Source: Amanita rubescens (taxonomy: Eukaryota; Basidiomycota; Agaricomycetes; Agaricales; Amanitaceae). Taken from it: a stretch of 64,000 nucleotides of DNA. Position numbers and translations under genes: made by a program. Below the pieces are notes generated by a model that was not told the origin of the DNA, made no database searches, and saw nothing but the letters and a program-made list of their open reading frames with translations. The number at the start of each line of letters is the position of its first letter. The first letter of the stretch is position 1. The stretch is from positions 62,001 through 126,000 of the forward strand of contig WION01000088.1 of NCBI GenBank assembly GCA_015039365.1. Reading direction: 5' to 3'. This document shows, in pieces, positions 22,260 to 33,792 of this stretch.

Positions 22260-25200
22260 CATCAACACAAGAGTATCGTGAAGGAACACTCCTTATAAAT
22301 CCGATTACTTGTCATACAATTTATATTCAAAATAAGGAAATCGTGTAGGCATATGCCTTGCAACCCCGATTACTTATAAATATTGGTCTCTCTGGTGGTA
22401 TTAAGCAAGGATCATCATCATTGCCAGAATATACCACGTTCAAGGGAATTTCGATCACTTGAAGAAAGATCATCATGTTTATCATCATACATAAACATCA
22501 ACACATATAATCCTCGTCATTCAGAAATATCTATAAAATCTACACTATAAAAAACAATATACTTAAAAGCTCTCCACAAATGCAAACTGATGTCTATAGC
22601 CTATAAACGGCTATAATCTATTTGCAAATAACAGTAATGTGTTACCTTTGAGAAAGGTTCCTTGCCGTTGAAACTTATACGGCTTTGAAAACGTCTCATA
22701 ATATGGTTTCCTACACTTGAGAAGGCTCCTTACCGTTGAAACTTATACGGTCTTGAAAGTATCTCATAACACTGTAGTCACCAATAGCAGTTTCATACTG
22801 CTGAACATTATCTGTTGGAGATAATAAATTTCTTGGTATAAACACCGTCATTCTTTAAACGACGTTAGCAAGGATTTATCATCATTGCCAGAATACTGTC
22901 GCATACAAGGGAATTTCGATCACTTGTATAAGAATAGACAGCTATGCTTATTTATATAAGCATCTATAAACGTCCAGAGTATCTTTGTACTCAACCTATA
23001 AATTGAATTGTTCGGCGGCGTCTTAACGCTCATCCCCTCTTCATATCAAAATAGGTTTTCCAATAACAGGACAGATGTAACTAAAATACCTTGAAATAAT
23101 TCTTATAGCTTTAAGAATTGTGGATTATAATTCTAAATGATTATCTATAGGAACCAGATCATCCTTGAGTGAAACACATGTACCATGACCATATACGTTG
23201 ACCAACGTTGTTATGTTGGATAATGTATTGTGTGAAACACAAGAACGGTTACATCTTTTTATAAAGATGATAAATTGACGAAATCATTGATTTCTTTAAA
23301 TACATGAAGATGATTTTTATAAATCATCACATGTTATATAAGAATACTGTTCACATCACGTATATAATTAAAACGTGATAAGTAGATCATGTCCAAAAAT
23401 ATACATGATACTATCAGGCTAAATAACGCAATAAAGAATCCCTGTCTTGATTGAGGGGGAATCATTGCAATTAAACAAGTACACAATATGACTTGTATAT
23501 GACCAATCAAAACAAGTATTCGATATAACTTGTATACACAAACAATCATGGATGCGTATTAGATATAGGCCCATATTGTATATATATTATGGCTGCGTAT
23601 TAAATATAGGCCCATAATAAAGGTCATCAACTGTATTAGAGGAGGAAGCTCCCTCGATAATATACAGATGCCTGAACACGAACAAAAATATGTATTGGAG
23701 TTTTATCCCCGTCTATTGTATAGAGAAGGCTCCTTGCCGTTGAAACTTATACGGACTTGAAAGCATCTCGTCTTTACAAAATGACATTACACTCCTGACA
23801 ATATCCTAGTCAGGAACGTGTATTATATGGAATACCAGGTTAATGCATATCTCAAATAAGCTTGTCTTATGGCTTATCGCAAATAACCTCACATTTCCTC
23901 TCCATACATATAACAGTATTTCTTTATAAGAATCAATGGTGCTTAAAAACAAACAAAGAAATAGTTATGTCAATCTTGCGCCAGTTCCTTTCAAAATACA
24001 GATTCCCAAATATCGTTCATACGATATTACGGTTGGATTATTGGAATACATTTAGTTCCTTGTACAGATCTTGGCCCTCAAAAGCTAAAGATAGGAACAC
24101 CTTGCATATAATCCAACACCCTCTTTAATTAACTCTAGTTCTTGGTCTCATCCGAACAATGGAGAATTTCCTTACACAAGTTTTGACGGTTTTCGGGTTG
24201 ATTAGCAATATTTATATATTGTGGATCGCTTGGGGATACAGCAGACCCAATACTGCTACGAATATAAACTTGTACAGGTCAACCTTTGAATGGGTAGCAA
24301 TATTTACATATTGTGGGTTATTCGGGGGCACAGCAGACACTATACTGCTATGACTTCGAAATTTCGTTATGATCTTCCTGACGGTATTAGCAAGGACATA
24401 TTGTCATTGCCAAAATATACCGTATATGAATGAGCTTCGGCCAACTCATAAGGAGGATCTTTATAAATAACGAATTTCGGTTTAATGTTGTCATTATACA
24501 TTGAACATCAAAAAGGATATTCAAAATCATTCGACGAGACTTTCCCGTTTGTGTTCTATACTCTTATTTGCATCTGGATAATGCATAAAGATAAAATAGA
24601 ACCAGGGTAAAACAAGAATTAACAGAGTTAAGAGGACATTGCTTGCCAACGGACTACACGTAACAGAGGAATAATCCTTGTTTAAGGATTAATATAGGCT
24701 GTACTGAAAAGGAAACCTATATCGGATAACGTCGCAGTTATACCTTCCCAGTAGACGTGTTCATGTTGAATATATCGTCCAAAAAGATAGTCATTGACAC
24801 TTAAAAGACTTAGAGGTCAAAATCTCGTTCATACGAGATATTATATAAGTGTTTGTTTTTTCTATACAAACACTTATAATTATACTTGTCATCAATACAA
24901 GTATATCCTCTTTGTCATAAGAATCTATATTAAAAATAGATCCAATATGCTATAATGGGGTGGCGCCTGCCTTGCGCAAATCCCCAAATATACAAGTATG
25001 AGTGAATGCGGAATATCGATTATTCTCGGATCCTCATTAAAAAACTTGTCATGACAACGGTCGTATCCCTGTGGGTGTAGACCTTTAAAGTCATATTCGT
25101 ATCTTGTATCCATACACAAGGTACAATAAATATAGCATATATATAAAACAAGATCAAACATCTTGTATACAGTGTCCAATAAAGGATTACATCATTAATG

Positions 25201-27240
25201 ATCGTCGGGTACGGCAGACACAATACTGCCAGCAAAATTATCTTTATACTAAGATAAAATGCGCCGGGCACTTATAGCAGTTCTCACTGCTGATCATACA
25301 TGGTAAAACCCTTTTATAATGATTACCAAGATATATTGCAAATGTGGATGACCACCACGTATAAGTCAAGTAGGAAATCATATCTGTATGAGCATCCAGT
25401 AAAATGTATCTGGATTCACTTACATGATTAAAACAAGAAAGCTTATCACATATAAGCTCATGTTTAATAATCATCACACATGCTCAGGAATTGGATAATG
25501 ATGAAGTTCATTTCGTTATTATGAAATCAGGAGATTCGTCTCTCCGCTGGTGTTGTGCGTTCCTATCAAAATAGGGATATATGGAATCACAACCAAATAC
25601 AATCCTTTACAAAAGTGATTATAAAGGATTTAAAAGATATGCAAATCATCATACCAGACGGATTATCATCATTTACAAAAGACAAGATATACACACATAT
25701 CTATAGAAGGGAACATTCGTTGTTCTACAACAGACGGGTCAAATGCTTTGAAAGCATAAGTCCTTTAAAGACCCAAGGACTTCACTCTGTTGAACAACAT
25801 AGATATTCTTTAAAACACATGGTTGAACTCTTTATCGAAATTTAAAAAGGAGTTTTGTTATCGATATAACAGAGATGTAAACCATGATGTATAAGAATTA
25901 TCTGGGCAACCGTCTATAACATAACTTGCTTGTCGTCACACTTGTCTTTACAAGGACGAGCAATTATATTAGACCACAAACAATTACACTTGTTGTTACA
26001 AGTAAAATTGTCACGCGTGCGACTTGTCGATCAAGTGAACACGCCACATCATATTCTTGCATTGCTGTGCAAAGAGAATATATACTCCTTTACGATTAAA
26101 GGTGCTAGTCACCTTTACACACATACATCAGCAAATTGGGGAAAAATCTGACCTCATCTGATTGCATCTGACACTGCTGGAACACTGGCTGTCCGATTGT
26201 CTGATTGTCTAACCAGCACTGGAACACTAATTGTCTGACAGCCTGATTGTCTGACATTGTCTGACAACATCTGACACCTCATCTGGCACTTGTCAGACGT
26301 TGTCAGATGATGTCAGACAATCAGGCTGTCAGACAATTAGTGTTCCAGTGCTGGTTAGACAATCAGACAATCAGACAGCCAGTGTTCCAGCAGTGTCAGA
26401 TGCAATCAGATTTTTCCCCAATTTCCTGATGTAAGGCGTTGGACGCCTTTAGACATAATAGGAGAATATACGAGTCACATATAATCAGAACTTGTAAAGA
26501 AACAAGGAATGATTATTGCACTCGTCACACATACGAGCAAAGAGTATTTGCAAGGGAGGAAGCTCCCCTTGTAGAGATACTATACTCGTCTAAATAGTGT
26601 ATTTAGGAAGACACGTCAAGTTTTTACTTGACAAAATGCGACATATACACACTCGCATATCCATCAGAGGATTCTTTTCACACAAAGAATCATCGTCATA
26701 TATCTTGCTATTTACATAGCTTGATATTTATGCAAGTTGTTAAACGTTATAGTTTACCTGCCAAAAATATTCATTTAGCACTTAAGGATATATTCTTATC
26801 CTTTATTAAACAAAGTAATAGATCATATCAGAGACAGCGAAGGCAGTAGAGCAAGCCCCTTCTCGAAAAATATGATTTCACACACTTTGTAAGGCTTAAA
26901 GCCTGGGGGTGCTTTTATAATGGATATTATCAATATGACAGGAAACTCGATTTTTGATAAATCGATTCAAACAATATACATCATTGTATTGGCTTTTCGA
27001 CAAAGTCATATCCTATATCCTTAGGATTAAACAATGATAAATATTGTATAACGTATACAACAAGCATTATAGGAATATCAAAAGAAATATATATATACAA
27101 GGGATTAAGGTGAAAGCAGCATATAGTCTGGATCCCCATACTTGTACACGAAACGAGAGATCTTCCGTGAAGACTTTCAAGTCTTGCAATTCCGGTAACT
27201 CGTATAAAAATATTTCATATATTCCTGGATAACTTAGCGA
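22260..27240 (+). ncRNA. Hairpin-module region of copy 1 (putative structured RNA)
   Basis: No ORF above about 100 codons, yet dense in short perfect hairpins. Recurring types: GCAAGGA...TCATTGCC core closed by different stems (22395-22437, 22859-22901, 24381-24423); loop GGAATTTCGATCA with stems TTCAAG/CTTGAA (22439-22463) and ATACAAG/CTTGTAT (22903-22929); TGAGA...CCGT-TGAAACTTAT-ACGG...TCTC (22649-22698, 22718-22766, 23723-23769); AGCAG or GGCAG around an ACACAATA-like loop (24240-24257, 24332-24349, 25213-25230); GGAG-GAAG-CTCC plus bulged C (23631-23667, 26541-26581); and TGG-x-TGCGTATTA...AGGCCCA (23548-23573, 23586-23618). Stems vary, loops are constant. Function unknown; packaging, priming in trans or translation control are possible. 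Confidence 0.6.
26126..26431. mobile_element. Foldback MITE with TA duplication, inside copy 1
   Basis: A 306-bp near-perfect palindrome: the left arm CATCAGCAAATTGGGG through CTGACACTGCTGGAACACTG is repeated inverted on the right, ending CCCCAATTTCCTGATG. It is flanked by TA on both sides. Copy 2 of the LTR element has the empty site (ACACCACATAAGGCG near 39840), proving insertion and TA target use, as in Tc1/mariner-type elements. Internally it is made of CTGAT/CTGAC-type repeats. Confidence 0.88.
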
Positions 27241-27247
27241 GGGGGTG

Positions 27248-27734
27248 TGTTAAAGTTATCTTATCTAATCATATAAGATAACGTATATCTTATCTTATCT
27301 CATATAAGATAACACATCATATCCTATCCTATAGATTAGGATATACAGATTAGATGGACATACATGCATATATGTATTCACATACATATACACATGTACA
27401 TATACATACATAGGATACTGGAATATCCTATAGTCGCTTGCGTCATCCCATTACTGCGGTAGACGCGTCATAGCTGCGCTAGACGTCATATCATACGTCA
27501 TGCACAGCTCTTCCTCTATTTACTATACATTGTACTTATTAGGGTACTAGTAGTATATAAGACTACCTGTACGTAGGTACAAACAAGAACCTTCCTTCTC
27601 CTCTTACCACCACATCCTATATCCATAGGATAAGTGAGTTATCGTTCGAGGTCGTCACCGCCACTCTACACTCCACTCTAAGTAAGTATTCACTTTAATA
27701 CTTAGACGCTGCGCTGCTGGGCGTATCTTCGTCA
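27248..27734 (+). repeat. 3' LTR, copy 1
   Basis: 487 bp; by eye identical to 19586-20072, implying very recent insertion. Confidence 0.93.
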
Positions 27735-27854
27735 TATTTAACGTGCCAGTTTCTGTCAATGTATTCTCAAGACGGTTGTCGCAAAACGCACCCTCCTGTG
27801 AGCTTTAACTCTTTCAATTCAATGTTATGCTGACTATTGGTATGAGAGTGAAAT

Positions 27855-28073
27855 ATGTTGAACGCGCTATACTTTCCGGCTGAGCGTTCGCGGCCTAGAA
27901 AGGTAGAAGTCTGTGTTAACTGCGATGGTGCACCCATCCATGTCACCGACTTAAGAATTTCGGACTATTTCGAAGGGCGATCTCCGAAGCAGCTCATCAT
28001 CACGACGTACCCTAGAGCTTTGCCGATTCCACTTGATCATGCCATCATCTTATTTTACGAGCAAGGCGTATGA
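27855..28073 (+). CDS. Possible exon of an unassigned gene
   Basis: A 72-codon frame reads PRKVEVCVNCDGAPIHVTDL, ISDYFEGRSPKQLIITTYPR, ALPIPLDHAIILFYEQG. It has the composition and CpG content of a normal exon and resembles, from memory only, hypothetical proteins of mushroom genomes. A splice continuation is likely but not resolved. LTR copy 1 inserted 120 bp upstream may have separated it from earlier exons or its promoter. Confidence 0.4.
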   Translation: MLNALYFPAERSRPRKVEVCVNCDGAPIHVTDLRISDYFEGRSPKQLIITTYPRALPIPLDHAIILFYEQGV

Positions 28074-29253
28074 AGTCAACTTTTGCTATTTACACCTTTT
28101 TTCTTACGATTTTTAAGGCGACTCTACAGGTCAGCAGCAGCATTATGAAGTTATCTAAAGGACGCAGTTTATGGTTCGGTAACTTGTTAATCATGAAATG
28201 ATCTCCAAGTGGTCAATTCGTCTCGATAACCATGAGTGATAGGCGTCTGTTGGAGCGTATTGTCTTAAGGTTCGTCATACACCGTCTTATTGTCCAAAGT
28301 TACTTGACGTTTGATCATAAAGTGTAACATATGGACGTGAAATGAGCGAAAATATGTAGATTGAGATACGCTACATTGTAATTCCTTTTGTGAACGATGT
28401 CGCCCTTGTAACTCTTCTATTCGGTTGTAGTTTGTTGATTAACGCTATGAACAAAAGACAATGAATGACACTACAGTCCCTGAGTAAAGAGGATGGTCTT
28501 GAAATTCGCTGTTACAACGGGGTTACAACTGTTACCGTCTACCCGGCTTCTCCCGATAACGCTCCGCTTCGCCGCGAATAAAGACGACTTATCAATATCA
28601 TATCTACTATCAATTTGACCATTGATCCTGGTTAGTTTTTCTATGCTGTACACGTTAAACATTTTTCAACTGTGTAGATGCGTTGTATAGATCAGGATTT
28701 GGCTTCGTAACTGAAAACTCTATTGTTTACATCTATTTAATTGAATTCACTTGCCTGTACGGTGTCAGGCTGTCCTTCCGCTACTTCAGAACGTGATGGA
28801 CAACTTTAAGATGTGGCAGACGATTTGCGTGTGTAGTTTCATTAAAGTTCATTCTATATTTACTAACTTTGCGCTTTGATCTTTAAGGAGCTTTATCGAG
28901 CTTATGATGCTCCGGTTGAAAACGACTTTATATGCCAAATGCTCACAGTGTGTATTTTGAGTATCAATGCTTATGTAATACTTATTATTCTTGCTCCAGA
29001 TGATTCATGTAATCGTTGGTTACTGGCATGTGGTTAAACAACACGGTTTCGTGGTCATGTATCGTACGCTTGCAGCTGCCAATGACATGTTCGTACTGCT
29101 GACTTTGAACAACTTTGCCCTTTGCATTAGTTGTTCCTTCATATCATGCTGCATGGACCATTTGCGGCTCAGTGATAACAACAGGCACAACTTTTCTGCA
29201 TGGTATGCTTTCGTTTTTAAAATATTCCACTTTTAGTCACAACTTCAACAGAT
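28074..29253. other. Unresolved stretch
   Basis: Short frames only. Possible small exons (around 28860-28950 and 28990-29240) but no recognisable product. The left end of the Helitron must lie somewhere here or further upstream; I could not find a convincing 5'-TC terminus. Confidence 0.35.
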
Positions 29254-31278
29254 GTGCTTAACCCGTTATTCACCTGTGGCTACAATGACTCAGGTAAGTC
29301 TCTTCATGACAGCCAATACTTTCTGACACATTCCGACATAGGAAACAAAAGCTGTATTGGGTGCATATGTCATTATGCACCACTTAGTTTAGGGTATATT
29401 TTTACTGTATCTGCCCCAGAATGGGGTCTGAAGTTTTTGCTCGTTGCTGTACGAGTATGGTCATATATTGTCTCAGATGAGATATGCTTCAACATTTTGG
29501 CCACTGCAATGGTCATTGTTATTGTGATGTTTTTTATTAATCTTAGTAAGTGGTGCAGGAACTCACCAAAACTGACAACATGCCATATTGGAGGGACAAA
29601 AATAGCAGCAATCAGCTATGAAACTTTGAAGCCCTATCTGTCAGAAGCAGTAGATCTCCGCTTAGCAGGTTCTGGTTGCACTTTTCAGTATATTGATCAT
29701 ACAAAGAACCAGAAAGCGGAATATAGTGATTTATGCTATGTACAGTCACATATACCACTTGATAAACTTGTAAAGATGATTCCAGTTTCAGTTGGCCGTG
29801 AATTAGCCAAATTGCATGGTCTAAGTGTAGGCTCTCGTGCAACAGCTGCCTTACTTTATGATCTTTTCTCATCACATTCATGTCTAGATTGTCATGACTT
29901 TGTCACAATTTTCTCTGTTAGTAAACCAGTTATAAAGCTTCTTCCAAATAAGACTAAAAATGAAGAAATAGGGGAAAAAATTAAAAAACATCTTCATAAT
30001 TTCAAGCTGAATATTCCACAAAAAAAAGATAAAAAGGGTACTAGTACAGAAGAAATAGATTTGAATACAAAGAAACAAAAAAAATGTGAGCAAACAAGAC
30101 TGCGTGTCCAAAAGCACAGAAATAAGAAGTTGATGAATATAGTTCAAAAGAACATAGAAGGTAAGCATAGTTTTGCAGATGAGCTTACAGATTCCAATAG
30201 CACATTAAGATCAGGAGAAAAATCAACTGAGATAGGAAATTTTGCAGCAACTTTTCCACCTCCTCCACTCACCAGGAGTCTTGCACATTCAATAATTTCT
30301 GGTGCCTGTAAAAAAATGAGTCATGCAAACATTGAAGAAGCAGGATGTGCAGTATGTGGGCAGCTGACATCCATGAATCAACTCTCAAGCTTAAAAAATG
30401 TGAAGAATCATCTTCATGTGTTGAAGGCTCCTGGATTTAGTAGACTAGAGAGGCACAGTGAAACAGATCCATTAAAAGAATATCCTGTAGTCATGGACCA
30501 TTCATGTAAACATGTATGTAACCATTGCCGTGCTGCCCTGAGACAGGGAAAAGTGCCAAAATATGCACTTGCTAAAGGGCTTTGGATTGGTGCTGTACCT
30601 AAAGAGTTGTCATCATTGAGGCTGGTTGAGCGCATGCTTGTTGCCAAGGTACGACACTCTTGTTGTTCCATAAAAATTGCATCTGGGATGAGGAAGATGA
30701 AAGCAAATGCCATTGCTTTTCCCTCTCCAATAACAAAAGTATATGACATGCTCCCACCCCCTAAAGATGAGATAGAAGATGTATTAGCAATCATGTTCAC
30801 AGGTCCCTGTAAGCCAACTACAGCTGATTTTCAGAGAACACCATTTCTAGTGCGTCGCAATCATGTAAAACAAGCCCTTAAATGGTTGATTTTGAATCAT
30901 AGTGATTATGCAAATGTGAGTCTATCTGAATCCAATTTGGAAAGCTATCCTGAAGATATGCCTCCAGTCAGTGTTGAATTCAAACAACTACAAACAAACA
31001 AGACCCCAGAAGGTACAAGTGTTTTTGACATAGATGAAGAAGATGGTACAGAGGAAGGCTGTTAAAGTTATCTTATCTAATCATATAAGATAACGTATAT
31101 CTTATCTTATCTCATATAAGATAATACATCATATCTTATCCTATAGATTAGGATATACAGATTAGATGTACATACATGCATATATGTATCCACATACATA
31201 TATACACGTACATATACATACATAGGATACTGGAATATCCTATAGTCGCTTGCGTCATCCCATTACTGCGGTAGACGC

Positions 31279-33508
31279 TGTAACGTATCGATTCCGGCTA
31301 TGCTGGAACCGATACTGAAACCCTTCCGACATCCGGACTCGGACCTCCGACACCTCGGACCCCCAACCTCGGCATCGGATACGTCTCGGACCGAGTAGCG
31401 CACGTAGTACACGAGGTACACAGTATATATTATGTCGTAGTTAGTTCGGATATACATCTTCTTCTCCCCCGCACTTCGCATCTACGTTCCGAGAGTCAAC
31501 GAGTGCGACCGAGCTCGGACGAGCACCTTTCGGTGCTGCCGAACTCGCCGGCCGCATCGCATCTCGGAGGCTGCACCCCAAGTCAGCCTCTCTTGCGTTG
31601 TTTCAACTGGAGCCCACCGCTCGGTCCAGCTTGGATCGCACTCAAACACGCTCACTCGTACTTGCTTTCACACTCTCTCTTCTTGCGCACAGCCCCGGAG
31701 GCTTTCATCTCCTTCTGGACGGCCCCATCAGCTCATCCTTGCTCACACACGTCCATTGGTTACCGCCAAACGCACTGCCTCTGCATCCCAGTCCACCGAG
31801 CCGCTGCACGACGTCCACAGCCTACAGCCTTATCGGATTCCACCCGCTGCAGCTCTATCAGACCCCATCGGACCCCTGCTTCCGCATCCCAGCCTGCCGA
31901 GACATGCACAAACGCTAGTGCGAGCCGCTATCTGCCTCAGCAGCTCCGATCTGCTGGCCTACGCTCTATCCCAAGCACTTGCACCCTGCCGATCGATGCC
32001 TACAGCCTACCGAGCCCTTATCGGAGTCCATCGGAAGTCATCAGAGCTCACCTAGCCAACCGCTCGATGTCTGCACCCAGCCATACCCTTATCGGATGCC
32101 ATCGCACCCCATCTGCATGCACTGCCCCGCAGCACGCACCTGCCTCATGCACTCACGCATCGGACGAAACCGGAGCACACCCCAGCCAGCCGTTTACCAT
32201 TTACTTCACGCCAACTCGCCCCATCATTAATTCGCTGCATTCCTTCCCTCCATCAACACGTGTCGACCACGCTGCCCCCTTCTTTCATCTCTCGCACTCG
32301 CCACAGCCGTCCGCTACCACGTCCCTTGCCCAACGGACACTACCAGCACACTTACACGCTTCGGTGCCATCTCACCTACGAACGCGAGTCGACCTTCTTT
32401 TTTTTAGCGATTTTTTTTCTTTTCTACCCAGGATAGGCATACGGCGTAGCCGTATTCGTTCAAAACGGCCAACTTCCACGCTCACCGGACCCTCGACATC
32501 ACCTCTCATCACTACCGGCATCGTCTCCACACAACCGCCTTGCCACGACACTTGAAGCCCAAAACGGAGTGTGGGGGAAGTTGGGATGACTCTAGGATAC
32601 GGATATCAGTACGCACACCGCAGGAATCATACAGGAACCCTTACCCCGAACCGAATTTAGCAATTTTGACGAAGCGCGCGCCAAGGTACACTCCCCACCG
32701 AGCGGGGGTGGCCTACTCTTTCAATTTCTACGAGACACTTCACACCGAGCGGGAGTGGCCTCCATTTTAGGATTTTCACTTTCGAACAGACACCCCACAC
32801 CGAGCGGGGTGGCCTACATTTCTGGATCTCTCACACTGCCGACAATGACTACCGCAACCGCCATCTGCTACCTGCGCCCTCGACATGCCCCTCCCCTACA
32901 CTCTGACAGCCGCTGCATCACGCCGACCACCGCTGATGACCACCGAGACCACCAACGACCTATGAGCCCCCTCGCCACTGCCAATCCACTTCTGAATTCA
33001 TCGACTACCCACACACGACCCACTGACGCTCGTCCGATACACCATCACCGACACTACGCCTCATCTCCGACGTTCCATCCCCTCCTCGCCGACACTCCTC
33101 TCGCTTCCGACGTCCTATCTCGGTCTTCACCAACGCGACGCAGGTTGACGAGGACGTCAACGTTTAAAAGTCCCCAGCGGGTGTAACGTATCGATTCCGG
33201 CTATGCTGGAACCGATACTGAAACCCTTCCGACATCCGGACTCGGACCTCCGACACCTCGGACCCCCAACCTCGGCATCGGATACGTCTCGGACCGAGTA
33301 GCGCACGTAGTACACGAGGTACACAGTATATATTATGTCGTAGTTAGTTCGGATATACATCTTCTTCTCCCCCGCACTTCGCATCTACGTTCCGAGAGTC
33401 AACGAGTGCGACCGAGCTCGGACGAGCACCTTTCGGTGCTGCCGAACTCGCCGGCCGCATCGCATCTCGGAGGCTGCACCCCAAGTCAGCCTCTCTTGCG
33501 TTGTTTCA
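31279..33508 (+). mobile_element. TRIM-like LTR element nested in the 5' LTR of copy 2
   Basis: 2230 bp with 327-bp LTRs (31279-31605 and 33182-33508), TG...CA, by eye identical, flanked by ACGC (31275-31278, 33509-33512). Removing it restores GTAGACGCGTCATAGC as in the other LTRs. Two bases after the 5' LTR is TGGAGCCCACCGCTC, a normal TGG-type primer site for a tRNA 3' end I cannot name. The interior is C-rich and has no retroviral domain. A 350-codon frame exists only because stops are rare in C-rich DNA. Near the 3' end are three ACCGAGCGGG-x-GTGGCCT motifs spaced about 51 bp apart. Confidence 0.9.
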
Positions 33509-33779
33509 ACGCGTCATAGCTGCGCTAGACGTCATATTATACGTCATGCACAGCTCTTCCTCTATTTACTATACTTTGTACTTATTAGGATACTAGTAGT
33601 ATATAAGACTACCTGTACGTAGGTACAAATAAGAACCTTCCTTCTCCTCTTACCACCACATCCTATATCCATAGGATAGTGAGTTATCGTTTGAGGTCGT
33701 CACCGCCACTCTACACTCCACTCTAAGTAAGTATTCACTTTAATACTTAGACGCTGCGCTGCTGGGCGTATCTTCGTCA

Positions 33780-33792
33780 GGTTATGGGCCCC
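33780..33792 (+). promoter_or_regulatory. Primer-binding site, copy 2
   Basis: GGTTATGGGCCCC directly after the 5' LTR, same as copy 1. Confidence 0.8.

Larger units (their letters stand above)
19586..27734 (+). mobile_element. Non-autonomous LTR retrotransposon, copy 1 (gag-only, LARD-like, copia-type priming)
   Basis: An 8149-bp element with 487-bp LTRs (19586-20072, 27248-27734) starting TG and ending CA, which look identical to each other. It is flanked by the 5-bp duplication TATTT (19581-19585, 27735-27739). Directly after the 5' LTR is GGTTATGGGCCCC, complementary to the anticodon stem-loop of initiator tRNA-Met: half-tRNA priming as in Drosophila copia. GCGAGGGGGTG just before the 3' LTR serves as polypurine tract. 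The interior has a 1-kb leader, one gag-like ORF and about 5 kb without ORFs but rich in hairpins. No protease, integrase, reverse transcriptase or RNase H is seen, so it must be mobilised in trans. Confidence 0.92.

Noticed and set aside
31503..32555. 350-codon frame in the TRIM-like element
   Set aside because: It starts inside the LTR and is Pro/Ser/His/Thr-rich as expected for stop-poor C-rich DNA; no domain.
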